From Parvularcula sp039818345 (GTDB lineage: Bacteria; Pseudomonadota; Alphaproteobacteria; Caulobacterales; Parvularculaceae): 64,000 nt of DNA. Within the stretch, counting starts at the first letter, position 1; each line of letters opens with the position of its first letter. The DNA lies in assembly GCA_039818345.1 (NCBI GenBank), contig JBCBUC010000018.1, positions 1-64,000 on the forward strand. The letters are read 5' to 3'. This document shows, piece after piece, positions 37,688 to 46,457 of the stretch. Both the position numbers and the translations under genes were made by a program. The notes below the pieces were generated by a model, which saw only the letters and a list, made by a program, of their open reading frames with translations, was not told the origin of the DNA and made no database searches.

Positions 37688-39436
37688 CTAACATCCGGCA
37701 TAGGGGGCACAGGCGGCGCCGCCTGGCCCGCGTTCATCAGAATAGCCGTAATACCAGCCATCCTTTACCATCACCGCGTTCGCTGTTGCGAACCAATCGA
37801 ACGGCGCAAGGTCATGACCTTTTGAAGAGAGCCCCGCGACGGTATCGTTTGAGACCATAGGTCCATAAAGGACTTGATCGGGCTTCCATTGATGATGAAC
37901 CCGGGGGGCCGCAACGGCCTCTGCCATGTTCATATCCTTATCAATCACATTACGGATGATATTAAAGACAGCCGTGATAATACGGCTTCCGCCCTGCGCC
38001 CCGACCGAAAGATAAGGTTCGCCATCCTTTAAGACCAAGGTCGGCGTCATGGAACTGAGCGGCCGTTTACCAGGTTCGATTGCGTTACGCTCCCCCATCA
38101 CCAATCCGTAGGCGTTAGGAACACCTGGCTTGGCCGCAAAGTCATCCATCTCATTGTTCATGACAATTCCGGTACCAGGGATCACAACCCCCGATCCAAA
38201 TGATAGATTGAGGGTGTAGGTGTTGGCGACCATGTTACCATGCTGGTCGATAACAGAATAGTGCGTTGTCTGACCACCTTCATTGGTAGGTTCCACCCCG
38301 TTGAAGATCTCAGACGATTGATCGGCACGGTCGGGTTTGATGGTCGACGCCCGGGTCGCCGCATAGTCTGGCGACAACAGCAAATCAGTTGGCATATCGA
38401 CAAAATCAGCATCGCCCATCAGCTCAGCCCGATCGGCATAGGCCCGCCGCATGATCTCAATCAGGACATGAAGACTATCAGCATCCGGACCAGAGAAAGC
38501 CGCTGGCTCATCAAGCGCGAGCATATTCAGCATCTGGATCAGCAAGATCCCGCCAGAGCTTGGTGGCGGGAAAGAGATGATGTCATGACCACGATAGCTG
38601 CCGGTGACAGGAACCCGCTCGACCACCTTGAAATTCGCGAGGTCTTCCCGGGTGATCAAGCCGCCATTCGCCGCCATCTCATCAGCGATCGCGTCAGCCA
38701 CCCAACCGGCGTAAAAACCGTCAGTCCCGTGACGCCGGATGGTCTTTAACACCTTGGCAAGCTCGGGGCGGCGCCATTTTTCGCCCGGCGCGTATCCTGT
38801 GCCATCTGGCTTGAAAAATTCCGCGCGCGCTGCAGGGTAGCGCTCAAGAATCTCGCGATAGTCTTCAACGCTGGCGGCTGTAAAATAGTGGATCGGGTGT
38901 CCATGCTTTGCCAAGCGAATGGCAGGATTGATCACGCGCCGGAAGGGCAGCACACCGAATTTCTCATGGGCATGAATGAGACCAGCGACCGTACCCGGAA
39001 CGCCCGATGCGCGATGGGAGTAATAGATCGCATCTTCATCAACGTCGCCATCGTTTCCTAGATACATATCGCGCGAGGCGGCGGCGGGCGCAGTTTCGCG
39101 GTAATCGATCGCCACGCTTTCGCCCGTCTCCTGCATGCGGATCAGCATGAAACCGCCGCCTCCGAGATTGCCCGCCTGCGGATGAGTGACCGCTAGAGCA
39201 AAACCAACGGCCACGGCGGCATCCACAGCATTGCCGCCGTCCTCCAGAATGTCGGCTCCGACTTGCGCCGCGATCCTGTCCTGCGCCGCCACCATGCCGT
39301 GTTGGCTGGCGTTCGGGTGATGCACCGCGGTGGGCAGGGGCGGTGTCGGAAGTCTCTCAAAGGCATGCTCGGCCAAGGCCGATCTTGCCGAGACGACAAG
39401 AACGACAATGGAAAAAACGATGGTGACTGGTCGCAT
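37688..39436 (-). CDS. ggt: Gamma-glutamyltransferase
   Basis: The 582-residue protein has a Sec signal (about 22 residues) and then the Ggt landmarks: GMVAAQDRIAAQVGADILED, NAVDAAVAVGFALAVTHPQA and GNLGGGGFMLIR. The autoprocessing site TTHYSVID has the new N-terminal threonine as nucleophile. PLSSMTPTLVLKDGEPYLSV follows. It is a periplasmic enzyme hydrolysing glutathione and gamma-glutamyl compounds. It converges with the SDR gene. Confidence 0.95.
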   Translation of the reverse strand: MRPVTIVFSIVVLVVSARSALAEHAFERLPTPPLPTAVHHPNASQHGMVAAQDRIAAQVGADILEDGGNAVDAAVAVGFALAVTHPQAGNLGGGGFMLIRMQETGESVAIDYRETAPAAASRDMYLGNDGDVDEDAIYYSHRASGVPGTVAGLIHAHEKFGVLPFRRVINPAIRLAKHGHPIHYFTAASVEDYREILERYPAARAEFFKPDGTGYAPGEKWRRPELAKVLKTIRRHGTDGFYAGWVADAIADEMAANGGLITREDLANFKVVERVPVTGSYRGHDIISFPPPSSGGILLIQMLNMLALDEPAAFSGPDADSLHVLIEIMRRAYADRAELMGDADFVDMPTDLLLSPDYAATRASTIKPDRADQSSEIFNGVEPTNEGGQTTHYSVIDQHGNMVANTYTLNLSFGSGVVIPGTGIVMNNEMDDFAAKPGVPNAYGLVMGERNAIEPGKRPLSSMTPTLVLKDGEPYLSVGAQGGSRIITAVFNIIRNVIDKDMNMAEAVAAPRVHHQWKPDQVLYGPMVSNDTVAGLSSKGHDLAPFDWFATANAVMVKDGWYYGYSDERGPGGAACAPYAGC

Positions 39437-39552
39437 GGGATTGGCCCCCTCAAAGATGGACCAACCTACACCTGGTTCGTTGTCCTTCCTAGGCTCCGCG
39501 CTCCTAACCAGGAGGCAACGGCAACGCCTAGCGCCCTATAGCGGCCGCTGAG

Positions 39553-39918
39553 GCCAGTGGCTTAAGTCGCCCCAAAGCGGTCACTCGGGCTTCGGCATAA
39601 ATTCGCCAAAATGCCATCCTGCGGTCGTCGGAGGTAAAATCATCGCCGCCAATTTTGGTTGGTCATCAGCAGGACAGATCACGCTCTGCTTGAACACGCA
39701 ATTTTCCGCCGAATGCACCATCGAAACAAGCCTCCTCCGCTTTGACCCGCCCGCCCCTCGGTCTAGCCGTGCCGCAGCTGCGCGCCGGACACATCAACGG
39801 CTTTGCCGGGATCACCTTTGAAGCCGTGAATATCGCGCCTTTGCCCGTTCCTGCCGCCGCACCGCTAATACTGGCGGGCCTCGGCGCCCTCGGCCTGAGG
39901 CGCGCTCGCCGCGGCTAG
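39553..39918 (+). pseudogene. Frameshifted VPLPA-CTERM protein remnant
   Basis: The end of this stretch encodes a complete sorting tail: PVPAAAPLILAGLGALGLRR followed by a short basic tail, stop at 39916-39918. It is nearly identical to the tail of the intact protein at 40077. That frame has no start and closes upstream at a TGA (39691). A second frame, open from about 39553 to a TGA at 39819, reads like an extracellular domain (SSAGQITLCLNTQFSAECTI). Joining them needs one frameshift near 39745-39790. No credible start codon is seen, so the gene looks decayed. Confidence 0.6.
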
Positions 39919-39970
39919 TCGTCCACTCGGCATCCAGCATTGATCCTTTTACGGACGGTACTCCACCAGG

Positions 39971-40000
39971 GGCGCTTGTCTTTCCTCAGAGCCTTTTTTT
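39971..40000 (+). terminator. Weak rho-independent terminator after the remnant
   Basis: An imperfect stem GGCGCT/AGAGCC with an 11-base loop is followed by seven Ts. It would have ended transcription of the remnant gene and lies before the leader of the intact VPLPA-CTERM gene. Confidence 0.4.
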
Positions 40001-40076
40001 AAATGAGCGATGGAGGAATCCGACCCCTGACTCCGTCTTAACCCCATCAACCGAGTTTTATCCGAGGGGGTAACCA

Positions 40077-40658
40077 ATGAAGCGAACACTCACTGCCATC
40101 GCAGCGCTGACAGCGGCGTGGGCATCAGCATCCGCCAGCCAAGTCACCATCGACTTCAACGGCATTAACTTTCCCGGTCAGAGCATAATGTCGACGCCGT
40201 ATCTCGAGGATGGTTACTCCGTTGACGGATCTAGCGCTGCTGACTTCGCATCAGTCTTACGCGGCGAACTGAGCCACAGCTTTTTTGACACGGGAGAGTT
40301 CATATCCCTTACCCGGATCGACCAAGCCGATTTCTTCCTTGTGTCCTTTGACTACGCAAGCGGCTTTGAGGGGTTTGCTAGCGACTCCTATCGGGTTTCC
40401 GGCCGCCGAGATGGCAAAGAGGTGGTAGATTTTGGGACCTTCTCGACCACTTCACAAACACCGATCACCGAAGTCGTGTTGTCGACCATTTCGATCGACG
40501 AATTGGTGCTTACCGGAACACAAATCAACCCTTCCAGCACCCGTTGGGACAACTTCGTCTTCGACACCGCAGCACCGGTCCCGGTGCCCGCCGCGGCACC
40601 GCTGATGCTTGCGGGCCTAGGTGTTCTTGGCCTTCGCCGCCGCCGTAAGGCTGCGTAA
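40077..40658 (+). CDS. VPLPA-CTERM sorting-domain protein
   Basis: The 193-residue protein has a Sec signal peptide (MKRTLTAIAALTAAWASASA) and a compact extracellular domain opening VTIDFNGINFPGQS. The C-terminal tripartite sorting signal consists of VPVPA, the hydrophobic stretch APLMLAGLGVLGL, and the basic RRRRKAA. This is the VPLPA class recognised by XrtD, encoded at 12171, so it should be cleaved and probably attached to or released into the exopolysaccharide. GAGGGGG precedes the start. It ends in a strong terminator. The extracellular domain's function is unknown. Confidence 0.9.
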   Translation: MKRTLTAIAALTAAWASASASQVTIDFNGINFPGQSIMSTPYLEDGYSVDGSSAADFASVLRGELSHSFFDTGEFISLTRIDQADFFLVSFDYASGFEGFASDSYRVSGRRDGKEVVDFGTFSTTSQTPITEVVLSTISIDELVLTGTQINPSSTRWDNFVFDTAAPVPVPAAAPLMLAGLGVLGLRRRRKAA

Positions 40659-40686
40659 GCGACACACAATTTACTAGTAGTCAGAG

Positions 40687-40714
40687 GGCGGTGAATGTGG
40701 TCACCGCCTTTTTT
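40687..40714 (+). terminator. Rho-independent terminator of the VPLPA-CTERM gene
   Basis: A perfect 8-bp stem GGCGGTGA/TCACCGCC with a six-base loop is followed directly by six Ts, 28 bases after the stop codon. Confidence 0.9.
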
Positions 40715-41177
40715 GTGTCAGTGGCGGAAATGAGCATGACGCCTCACACTCTGAGCAACCTCGTTCGCGGGCAACGCCCTGTCGAGGCTAGATGAGATAG
40801 CTCGCTCAAATGCGGATCTCGGCAATCTTGCGCTCGACAACAGTATGAAGTGTTGTCCTTTATCTTCTTGCTTCCAGCGACCTAGCGCGCGTTTGATGTC
40901 TCGGGCCAGCGCTAAAACGGGTATTGCGATAGGTCAATTCTGATGGCGATCTCAGGTCAATCGTGGCGAACCAGGAGCGTGCTTAACTCGCCCCCTCTAA
41001 GCCGCTCGCGCTGGCTAGCCGGATGACCACTTTAGACTGATTGTTGTTGGCCGCGTTGTGTCCGGGCTGGACCGCGTTCATGCGTCCGTACCCCCGTTGC
41101 GGGCATTCTGCCGATGTCATCACCGGCGGTCGCCCCAAGGGGTCGCGCGGGGCGCTGACAGCGGGTAGAATGACACG
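40715..41177. other. Gene-free stretch with a possible OmpA-like remnant
   Basis: No convincing gene is seen in this 463-bp stretch. On the minus strand, 40983 to about 41110 encodes GYGRMNAVQPGHNAANNNQS followed by KVVIRL and a stop. This resembles the extreme C-terminus of an OmpA-like peptidoglycan-binding domain, but nothing upstream continues the domain. The stretch also contains the promoter region of the SRAP gene. Confidence 0.35.
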
Positions 41178-41870
41178 ATGTGCGGACGATTTTCCCAAGA
41201 GGCCACATGGCAAGAGCTCAGGGACCATTATGCGCTGATCCCGACCCAACCTGCGCTCAATCTAGCGGCGCGCTACAATATAGGCCCTCTCCAACAGGCG
41301 TTGATCATTCGGGCGCATTCGAATGGACGCGAAGCTGCACCTGCAGTCTTTGACCTTGTTCCATCGAACTGGAAACGTCCGAGGAAGGATAAAAAATTTT
41401 CGACCTTTAACGCCAAATCGGAAACTGTCGCCTCCTTACGGTCTTTCAAGGACGCCTGGGCAGCGGGACAACGGGCCGTTCTTCCGGTCGATGGCTTTTA
41501 CGAGTGGCCTCGTCCAAAAAAGCCAGGCACGCCTCCCTATTACATCACTGCCGCCAGCGGTGGACGCCTCCAACTCGCAGCGCTCTGGTCGAGGTGGTTC
41601 AATCCGATCACGAAGCAAGATGAAGATACGTTTGCCGTGCTCACCTCTCCCCCAAATGCGGATATGGAAGCTGTGCCCCATCACCGCTCTCCCGTTATCA
41701 TCGCCGAAGAGGCAACAGAGGCTTGGTTATGTTCACGTCCAGAAGAAGCCGCAGGATTGCTTGCACCGCCGCCGAACGGCCTATTCCATCTGCTACGCGT
41801 CACAACGTACACCAATAAAATCGGCAACGAAGGCCGCCAATGCATCGAGGGGCCCATCACACTTCTATAG
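41178..41870 (+). CDS. SOS response-associated peptidase (SRAP/YedK/HMCES family)
   Basis: The 230-residue protein begins MCGRFSQ. After removal of Met, Cys2 is the nucleophile that crosslinks to abasic sites in single-stranded DNA. Other conserved sites are FSTFNAKSETV (Asn), VDGFYEWPRP (catalytic Glu) and VPHHRSPVII (His). Such proteins shield abasic sites at stalled forks. It is preceded by a long gene-free region; no LexA box could be identified with confidence. Confidence 0.94.
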   Translation: MCGRFSQEATWQELRDHYALIPTQPALNLAARYNIGPLQQALIIRAHSNGREAAPAVFDLVPSNWKRPRKDKKFSTFNAKSETVASLRSFKDAWAAGQRAVLPVDGFYEWPRPKKPGTPPYYITAASGGRLQLAALWSRWFNPITKQDEDTFAVLTSPPNADMEAVPHHRSPVIIAEEATEAWLCSRPEEAAGLLAPPPNGLFHLLRVTTYTNKIGNEGRQCIEGPITLL

Positions 41871-41921
41871 ACCAATGGACATGACCCACTTCGCAGGAAC
41901 GCAACGAGAAAGTGCAAGAGA

Positions 41922-41996
41922 TGGTGCGCGTACCAAGGTTCGAACTTGGGACCCCTTCGATGTCAACGAAGTGCTCTACCACTGAGCTATACGCGC
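41922..41996 (-). tRNA. tRNA-Val (GAC)
   Basis: A complete cloverleaf is present with CCA encoded: acceptor stem GCGCGTA/TACGCGC, D arm GCTCAGTGGTAGAGC, anticodon stem CTTCG/CGAAG with loop TTGACAT (anticodon GAC), and T arm with TTCGAAC. It is 75 nt including CCA and looks fully functional. Confidence 0.96.
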
Positions 41997-42049
41997 AGGA
42001 TCCATTGGAACGGCGACGCATAGCGGAGGCGTCGCCAGGGCTCAAGCCT

Positions 42050-42949
42050 TCATTTTTCGTCCTTTGGCGGGCGATAGCGCATCAAGCCCTCTTGGACCGT
42101 GCTGGCCACCAAACGGCCGTCCCGGCTGAAGATTTGACCCGATGAGTGGCCCCGCGCGCCGGACGACCAGCCAGAGCGCATGGTGTGAAGGTGCCACTCC
42201 CCAATGTTCACAGGTCCATGAAACCAAACCGCGTGGTCAATGCTCGCCGATCGGACACCCGCGTCGGACCAATGCACACCGTGGGGCAGCATCGCGGTTC
42301 CCAGCAGCGAAAAATCGGACGAATAGGCGAGGATCGCCCGGTGCAATCCCTGTTCTTCAGGCAGCTGACCGTTAAATCGGAACCAAACGTGTTGCTCTGG
42401 CTCAGCGGGCGCGCCGTTGAAAACCTTGGCCGACGTTCGCTTAAGATCAACACCGCGGGGGCGCCGCATGAACCACTTAAACGTTTCAGGCAGATGAGGG
42501 AGATCATCGGCCAGTTCGGCATCACTCTTTAGGTCTTCCGGCTGCGGCACTTCCGGCATTGCGTCTTGATGACTTAAGCCCTCCTCTTCCTTGTGGAAGG
42601 ACGTGATCATATTGAGGATCGTTTCACCATTTTGCTGCGCGATCACACGGCGGTTTGAGAAACTGCCGCCATCACGATCGCGCTCAACGCGGTAAATAAT
42701 TGGAAGTGCATCATTCCCCGCTCTGACGAAATAGGCGTGGAGTGAATGCACCGCGCGATCGTCCGGGACCGTCCGTTCCGCGGCGGCAAGCGCTTGGCCA
42801 ATTACCTGCCCACCAAAAACCCGCCCGCGCGCGTCCGGATCTCGGATCCCGCGATACAAATTGATGTCAAGCGTTTCGAGCTCGAACAGCGACAACATCA
42901 CTTCAGCGGGACTTTGGTGAGTCGGACCGGGGTCATTGCGATTATCCAT
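42050..42949 (-). CDS. tesB: Acyl-CoA thioesterase II (TesB)
   Basis: The 299-residue double-hotdog enzyme has the N-terminal FELETLDINLYRGIRDPDAR, RVFGGQVIGQALAAAERTV, and SLHAYFVRAG with GGSFSNRRVIAQQNG. In the second hotdog, HAVWFHGPVNIGEWHLH carries the expected Asp/Gln-site neighbours. It hydrolyses medium- and long-chain acyl-CoA in the cytoplasm. It precedes the tRNA-Val gene on the same strand and stands alone. Confidence 0.93.
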   Translation of the reverse strand: MDNRNDPGPTHQSPAEVMLSLFELETLDINLYRGIRDPDARGRVFGGQVIGQALAAAERTVPDDRAVHSLHAYFVRAGNDALPIIYRVERDRDGGSFSNRRVIAQQNGETILNMITSFHKEEEGLSHQDAMPEVPQPEDLKSDAELADDLPHLPETFKWFMRRPRGVDLKRTSAKVFNGAPAEPEQHVWFRFNGQLPEEQGLHRAILAYSSDFSLLGTAMLPHGVHWSDAGVRSASIDHAVWFHGPVNIGEWHLHTMRSGWSSGARGHSSGQIFSRDGRLVASTVQEGLMRYRPPKDEK

Positions 42950-43175
42950 CCGCCCCCCTTAGCGGATGCAGAAGACAGCTTGCCAGACCCGCAGCGTAAG
43001 ATTTTGGCAGGGAGCATGCCATTCTCGTCCATACGCATGGTGGAACTGATAAGCCTCGATAAAACCGAGCGATTGATGCCAGAATGCCGCGTTACCGACC
43101 GAGGACGAACCCGCGTCCTCGTTTTCTCAACGACGTCAATTGCGCGAGCCCAGTGACTAAACGCGAGGCGGCGTC

Positions 43176-44066
43176 TTAGATTTCGCCACGCAGCCTTTTC
43201 ATCACGCCTGAGAAGTCCAAGCCGCCGTGTCCATCTTGGGAAATCTGTTCATAGGTCGCTTTCGCCAAGTCGCCGAATTGGGTCGGCGCACCAATGGCTT
43301 CCGCCGCGCCCGAGGCAAGACGTAAATCCTTCAGCATAAGGTCAACAGCAAAGCCTGGCTTATAATCGTTATTGGACGGAGCCGACGGCACGGGTCCTGG
43401 GGCTGGGCAATAGGTGGTTACGGACCAACACTGCCCCGATGCAGTTGAGACGACGTCGAAGAACGTCTGCGGATCAAGACCCAGCTCCTCCGCCAGATTA
43501 AAGGCCTCACAGGTCGCTATCATCGAAATGCCCAGCAACATGTTGTTGGCTAGTTTCGCAACCTGGCCATTGCCCGCCGCACCGACATGAAACACAGATT
43601 TGCCCATTGGATCTAGGACGGTTCGTGCACGATCAAAGGCGTCGCTTTGTCCCCCGACCATGAAGGTGAGGGTGCCCGCCTGAGCCGCCATGATTCCGCC
43701 CGAGACCGGCGCATCGACCATCAAGAACCCCGCCTCGTCCGCTCTGCGCACGGCTTCTCGGGCGTCCTCCACCGCGATTGTCGAGCAATCGACGAACAAG
43801 CTGCCTGCCGGTGCATGGTCGCTCACCCCATCAGCGCCAAAATAGACGCTCAGCACATGCTGCCCGGCCGGTAACATGGTGACAATGATGTCCGCCTCAG
43901 CGACAGCGTCTGCCACGCTGTGTGCTCCTGATGCCCCGACCGCCTCAGCGGACTTCACCGCGTCAGGGTTGAGGTCAAACGCGACGACATCATGACCCGC
44001 CTTCACGAGGTTAGCACACATGCCTGACCCCATGTTCCCTAGGCCGATGAAAGCAACACGTGTCAT
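43176..44066 (-). CDS. mmsB: 3-hydroxyisobutyrate dehydrogenase
   Basis: The 296-residue beta-hydroxyacid dehydrogenase starts MTRVAFIGLGNMGSGMCANL (NAD-binding, GxGxMG) and has MVDAPVSGGIMAAQAGTLTF, GAAGNGQVAKLANNMLLGIS with the catalytic lysine, and a C-terminal KDLRLASGAAEAIGAP. It oxidises 3-hydroxyisobutyrate to methylmalonate semialdehyde in valine degradation. It overlaps the upstream hydrolase gene by four bases (ATGA). Confidence 0.94.
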   Translation of the reverse strand: MTRVAFIGLGNMGSGMCANLVKAGHDVVAFDLNPDAVKSAEAVGASGAHSVADAVAEADIIVTMLPAGQHVLSVYFGADGVSDHAPAGSLFVDCSTIAVEDAREAVRRADEAGFLMVDAPVSGGIMAAQAGTLTFMVGGQSDAFDRARTVLDPMGKSVFHVGAAGNGQVAKLANNMLLGISMIATCEAFNLAEELGLDPQTFFDVVSTASGQCWSVTTYCPAPGPVPSAPSNNDYKPGFAVDLMLKDLRLASGAAEAIGAPTQFGDLAKATYEQISQDGHGGLDFSGVMKRLRGEI

Positions 44067-45115
44067 CCGTCGATCTCCTTAAAACTCAATTCCTCTGCGC
44101 CTCGTTCATCGAAAAAGTCCGCAACGGTTTGGTCGCTGATCTCTTCGAGGGTTGATGGCTCCCATTGCGGATTGTTGTCTCGATCAACGAGGACAGCGCG
44201 CACGCCTTCTTGGAAATTGGCGGTCTTGATCATCCGTGTGCATAACCGATACTCCATCGCCATCACTTGGCGAAAGGTCATGTCTTTCCCGCGCAAAAGC
44301 TGTTGGCGGGCAATTTTCATCGTGAGGGGCGATTTGCTTTCCATTTCGCTGGCGACAGTCTTCGCCCAGTCGCTACCTGCCTGAAGTCTCTTCAGGATCT
44401 CTTCGACCGAAGGGCTTGCAAACGCCTGATCCATCTCCGTCCGGTGCACATCATAAGAACCGACGGCCGCAACCGTCGCGGTATCCAGAGCACTTATCCC
44501 TTCCGTGCACAGTCGATCAATGACGTCTGAGATCGTCTCTGAGGGTACAAAGTGGGTGGCAACGCCAAGGGCGACCACATCTTGACCCTTAAGCCGCGTG
44601 CCCGTGAGCGCAAGCCACGTACCCAATTGTCCATCAAGACGCGGAAGGAAATAGCCGCCGCCCACATCAGGCACCAAGCCAATCCCTGCTTCAGGCATGG
44701 CAAAAGTGGTCCGCTCTGTCGCGACACGATGCGACCCGTGTACGGAAATTCCAACGCCGCCGCCCATGGTGACCCCGTCGATGATCGCCACATAAGGTTT
44801 AGGGAATTCTTTGATCAGCGTGTTAAGCCGATACTCCAGTGCAAAGAACGCCGCACCCGCCCGGCCATCACCGCGACCACTGTCAGCCAAAAGACGTATA
44901 TCGCCACCCGCGCAAAACCCGCGGGTGTTCTCGGCGTGGTCAACCACAACAAAGTCGACATTAGGATCACGCCGCCACGCCAAGAGAGCGTCAGTCATGA
45001 TCTCGCACATTTCAAGGTTCAGTGCATGCAGCGCCTTCGGACGATTGAGGGTGATCCGGCCAACTCGGCCCTGCTTCCGGGCGTGTACAACGTGATCTGA
45101 CATATGACCCATCAA
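44063..45115 (-). CDS. 3-hydroxyisobutyryl-CoA hydrolase (enoyl-CoA hydratase/isomerase family)
   Basis: The 350-residue crotonase-fold protein has NRPKALHALNLEM, TRGFCAGGDIRLL and DGVTMGGGVGISVHGSHRVA, then PEAGIGLVPDVGGGYFLPRL. Length, the extended C-terminus and genes for the neighbouring valine steps indicate 3-hydroxyisobutyryl-CoA hydrolase rather than a hydratase. It releases 3-hydroxyisobutyrate for MmsB. It overlaps both neighbours by ATGA. Confidence 0.9.
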   Translation of the reverse strand: MMGHMSDHVVHARKQGRVGRITLNRPKALHALNLEMCEIMTDALLAWRRDPNVDFVVVDHAENTRGFCAGGDIRLLADSGRGDGRAGAAFFALEYRLNTLIKEFPKPYVAIIDGVTMGGGVGISVHGSHRVATERTTFAMPEAGIGLVPDVGGGYFLPRLDGQLGTWLALTGTRLKGQDVVALGVATHFVPSETISDVIDRLCTEGISALDTATVAAVGSYDVHRTEMDQAFASPSVEEILKRLQAGSDWAKTVASEMESKSPLTMKIARQQLLRGKDMTFRQVMAMEYRLCTRMIKTANFQEGVRAVLVDRDNNPQWEPSTLEEISDQTVADFFDERGAEELSFKEIDG

Positions 45116-46248
45116 GCCTCTAGAAGAGCACGCGAAACGATGACGCGCATGATTTCGTTGGTGCCCTCGAGGATTTGATGCACCCGCAAATCCCGGACAA
45201 TGCGTTCAACCTGATAGTCGGCAAGATATCCGTATCCACCGTGGATTTGCAGCGCGTCATTGGCGACCTTAAACCCTGTGTCCGTGACAAATCGCTTGGC
45301 AGCCGCACACATCTTGGTCGCGTCGGGTGCCTTGTGGTCGAGCTTTGTCGCCGCAGTGTAAAGGAGTGATCGGGCCGCTTGCAGTTCAATCTCCATATCG
45401 GCGAGCTTGAACTGGGTCGCCTGGAAATCAACAATCGCCTTACCGAATTGTTGTCGGTCTCTTGCGTAAGCCAACGCCAAGTCCAACGCCTGCTGAGCGC
45501 CACCAAGCGAGCACGCCGCGATATTGAGCCGCCCCCCATCAAGACCAGCCATGGCGTATTTAAATCCGTGTCCCTCTGGTCCAATACGGTTCTCAACCGG
45601 CACGCGGCAGTCATCGAAATTGACCATGGCCGTCGGTTGCGCCTTCCAACCCATCTTTTCTTCATTCTTGCCAAATGACAGGCCTGGCGTGCCCTTTTCC
45701 ACCAGGAATGCCGAGACGCCGCGCGCTCCGTCTTCGGATGTTCTCGCCATCACGAGGTAGACATCCGAAAATCCGCCGCCCGAGATGAACACCTTGGAGC
45801 CATTGAGGACGTAGTGAGAATTGCCGTCGGGTTTGGCGCTCGTTTTGAGGCCCGCGGCATCGGATCCGGCGCCAGGCTCAGTCAAGCAGTAAGAGGCAAT
45901 AAGCTCCGCGGAAGTCAGTTTAGGGATAAAGCGCGCCCGCAACTCATCGTCAGCAAAACGATCAACCATCCAAGTGACCATGTTGTGGATCGAAAGAAAC
46001 GACGCATGGCTCACGCAACCCTTAGAGAGTTCTTCAAAAATCAAGACGGCATCGAGACGGCCAAGGCCGGAGCCACCATGCTCCTCCGCTGTGTAGATTC
46101 CGCCAAACCCCAACTCTGCCAATGAGGTTAGGACGCCGCGATCCATGAATTTTTCACGGTCCCACTGCTCCGCATGGGGACGCAACCGGTCGGTCGCGAA
46201 GGATGCCGCGGTGTCCACGATCATTTTTTGTTCATCGGAGAGTTCCAT
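45112..46248 (-). CDS. Acyl-CoA dehydrogenase, probable isobutyryl-CoA dehydrogenase
   Basis: The 378-residue flavoenzyme has YCLTEPGAGSDAAGLKTSAK, the FAD/substrate-binding block KVFISGGGFSDVYLVMART, and QIHGGYGYLADYQVERIVRD with RVHQILEGTNEIMR near the C-terminus. It is the first gene of the three-gene overlap unit for valine breakdown, making isobutyryl-CoA dehydrogenase the likeliest specificity. Upstream lie two inverted repeats that may regulate it. Confidence 0.9.
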   Translation of the reverse strand: MELSDEQKMIVDTAASFATDRLRPHAEQWDREKFMDRGVLTSLAELGFGGIYTAEEHGGSGLGRLDAVLIFEELSKGCVSHASFLSIHNMVTWMVDRFADDELRARFIPKLTSAELIASYCLTEPGAGSDAAGLKTSAKPDGNSHYVLNGSKVFISGGGFSDVYLVMARTSEDGARGVSAFLVEKGTPGLSFGKNEEKMGWKAQPTAMVNFDDCRVPVENRIGPEGHGFKYAMAGLDGGRLNIAACSLGGAQQALDLALAYARDRQQFGKAIVDFQATQFKLADMEIELQAARSLLYTAATKLDHKAPDATKMCAAAKRFVTDTGFKVANDALQIHGGYGYLADYQVERIVRDLRVHQILEGTNEIMRVIVSRALLEA

Positions 46249-46310
46249 CAGAAATCCTTGCGCGTTGAGGCTTGCATATCAGCACATGCAGCCATTCATC
46301 TGTTGTGTTC

Positions 46311-46372
46311 TGTTCCACCAAACAAAGTGGTGAACAAAGATTGATCGGCCATCGAGGCATGGTCGATCAATC
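46311..46372. promoter_or_regulatory. Two adjacent inverted repeats upstream of the valine operon
   Basis: The first repeat pairs TGTTCCACCA (46311-46320) with TGGTGAACA (46328-46336), one unpaired C. The second pairs GATTGATCGGCCAT (46339-46352) with ATGGTCGATCAATC (46359-46372), 13 of 14 matching, six-base loop. They fill the gap between mmsA and the acyl-CoA dehydrogenase gene and lack a T-run. They may be operators, or a processing/attenuation structure that sets different expression of the two parts. Confidence 0.5.
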
Positions 46373-46457
46373 ATCCGGTCCAGCAGAGCGATCATTCTCA
46401 TCGGTAGGTGATTGTGCTCATAACACTGATGGTTCTATCAACACTCATGCCTCACTC

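Noticed and set aside
42746..43156. 136-codon plus-strand frame overlapping tesB
   Set aside because: More than half is antisense to tesB, and the rest shows no family features.
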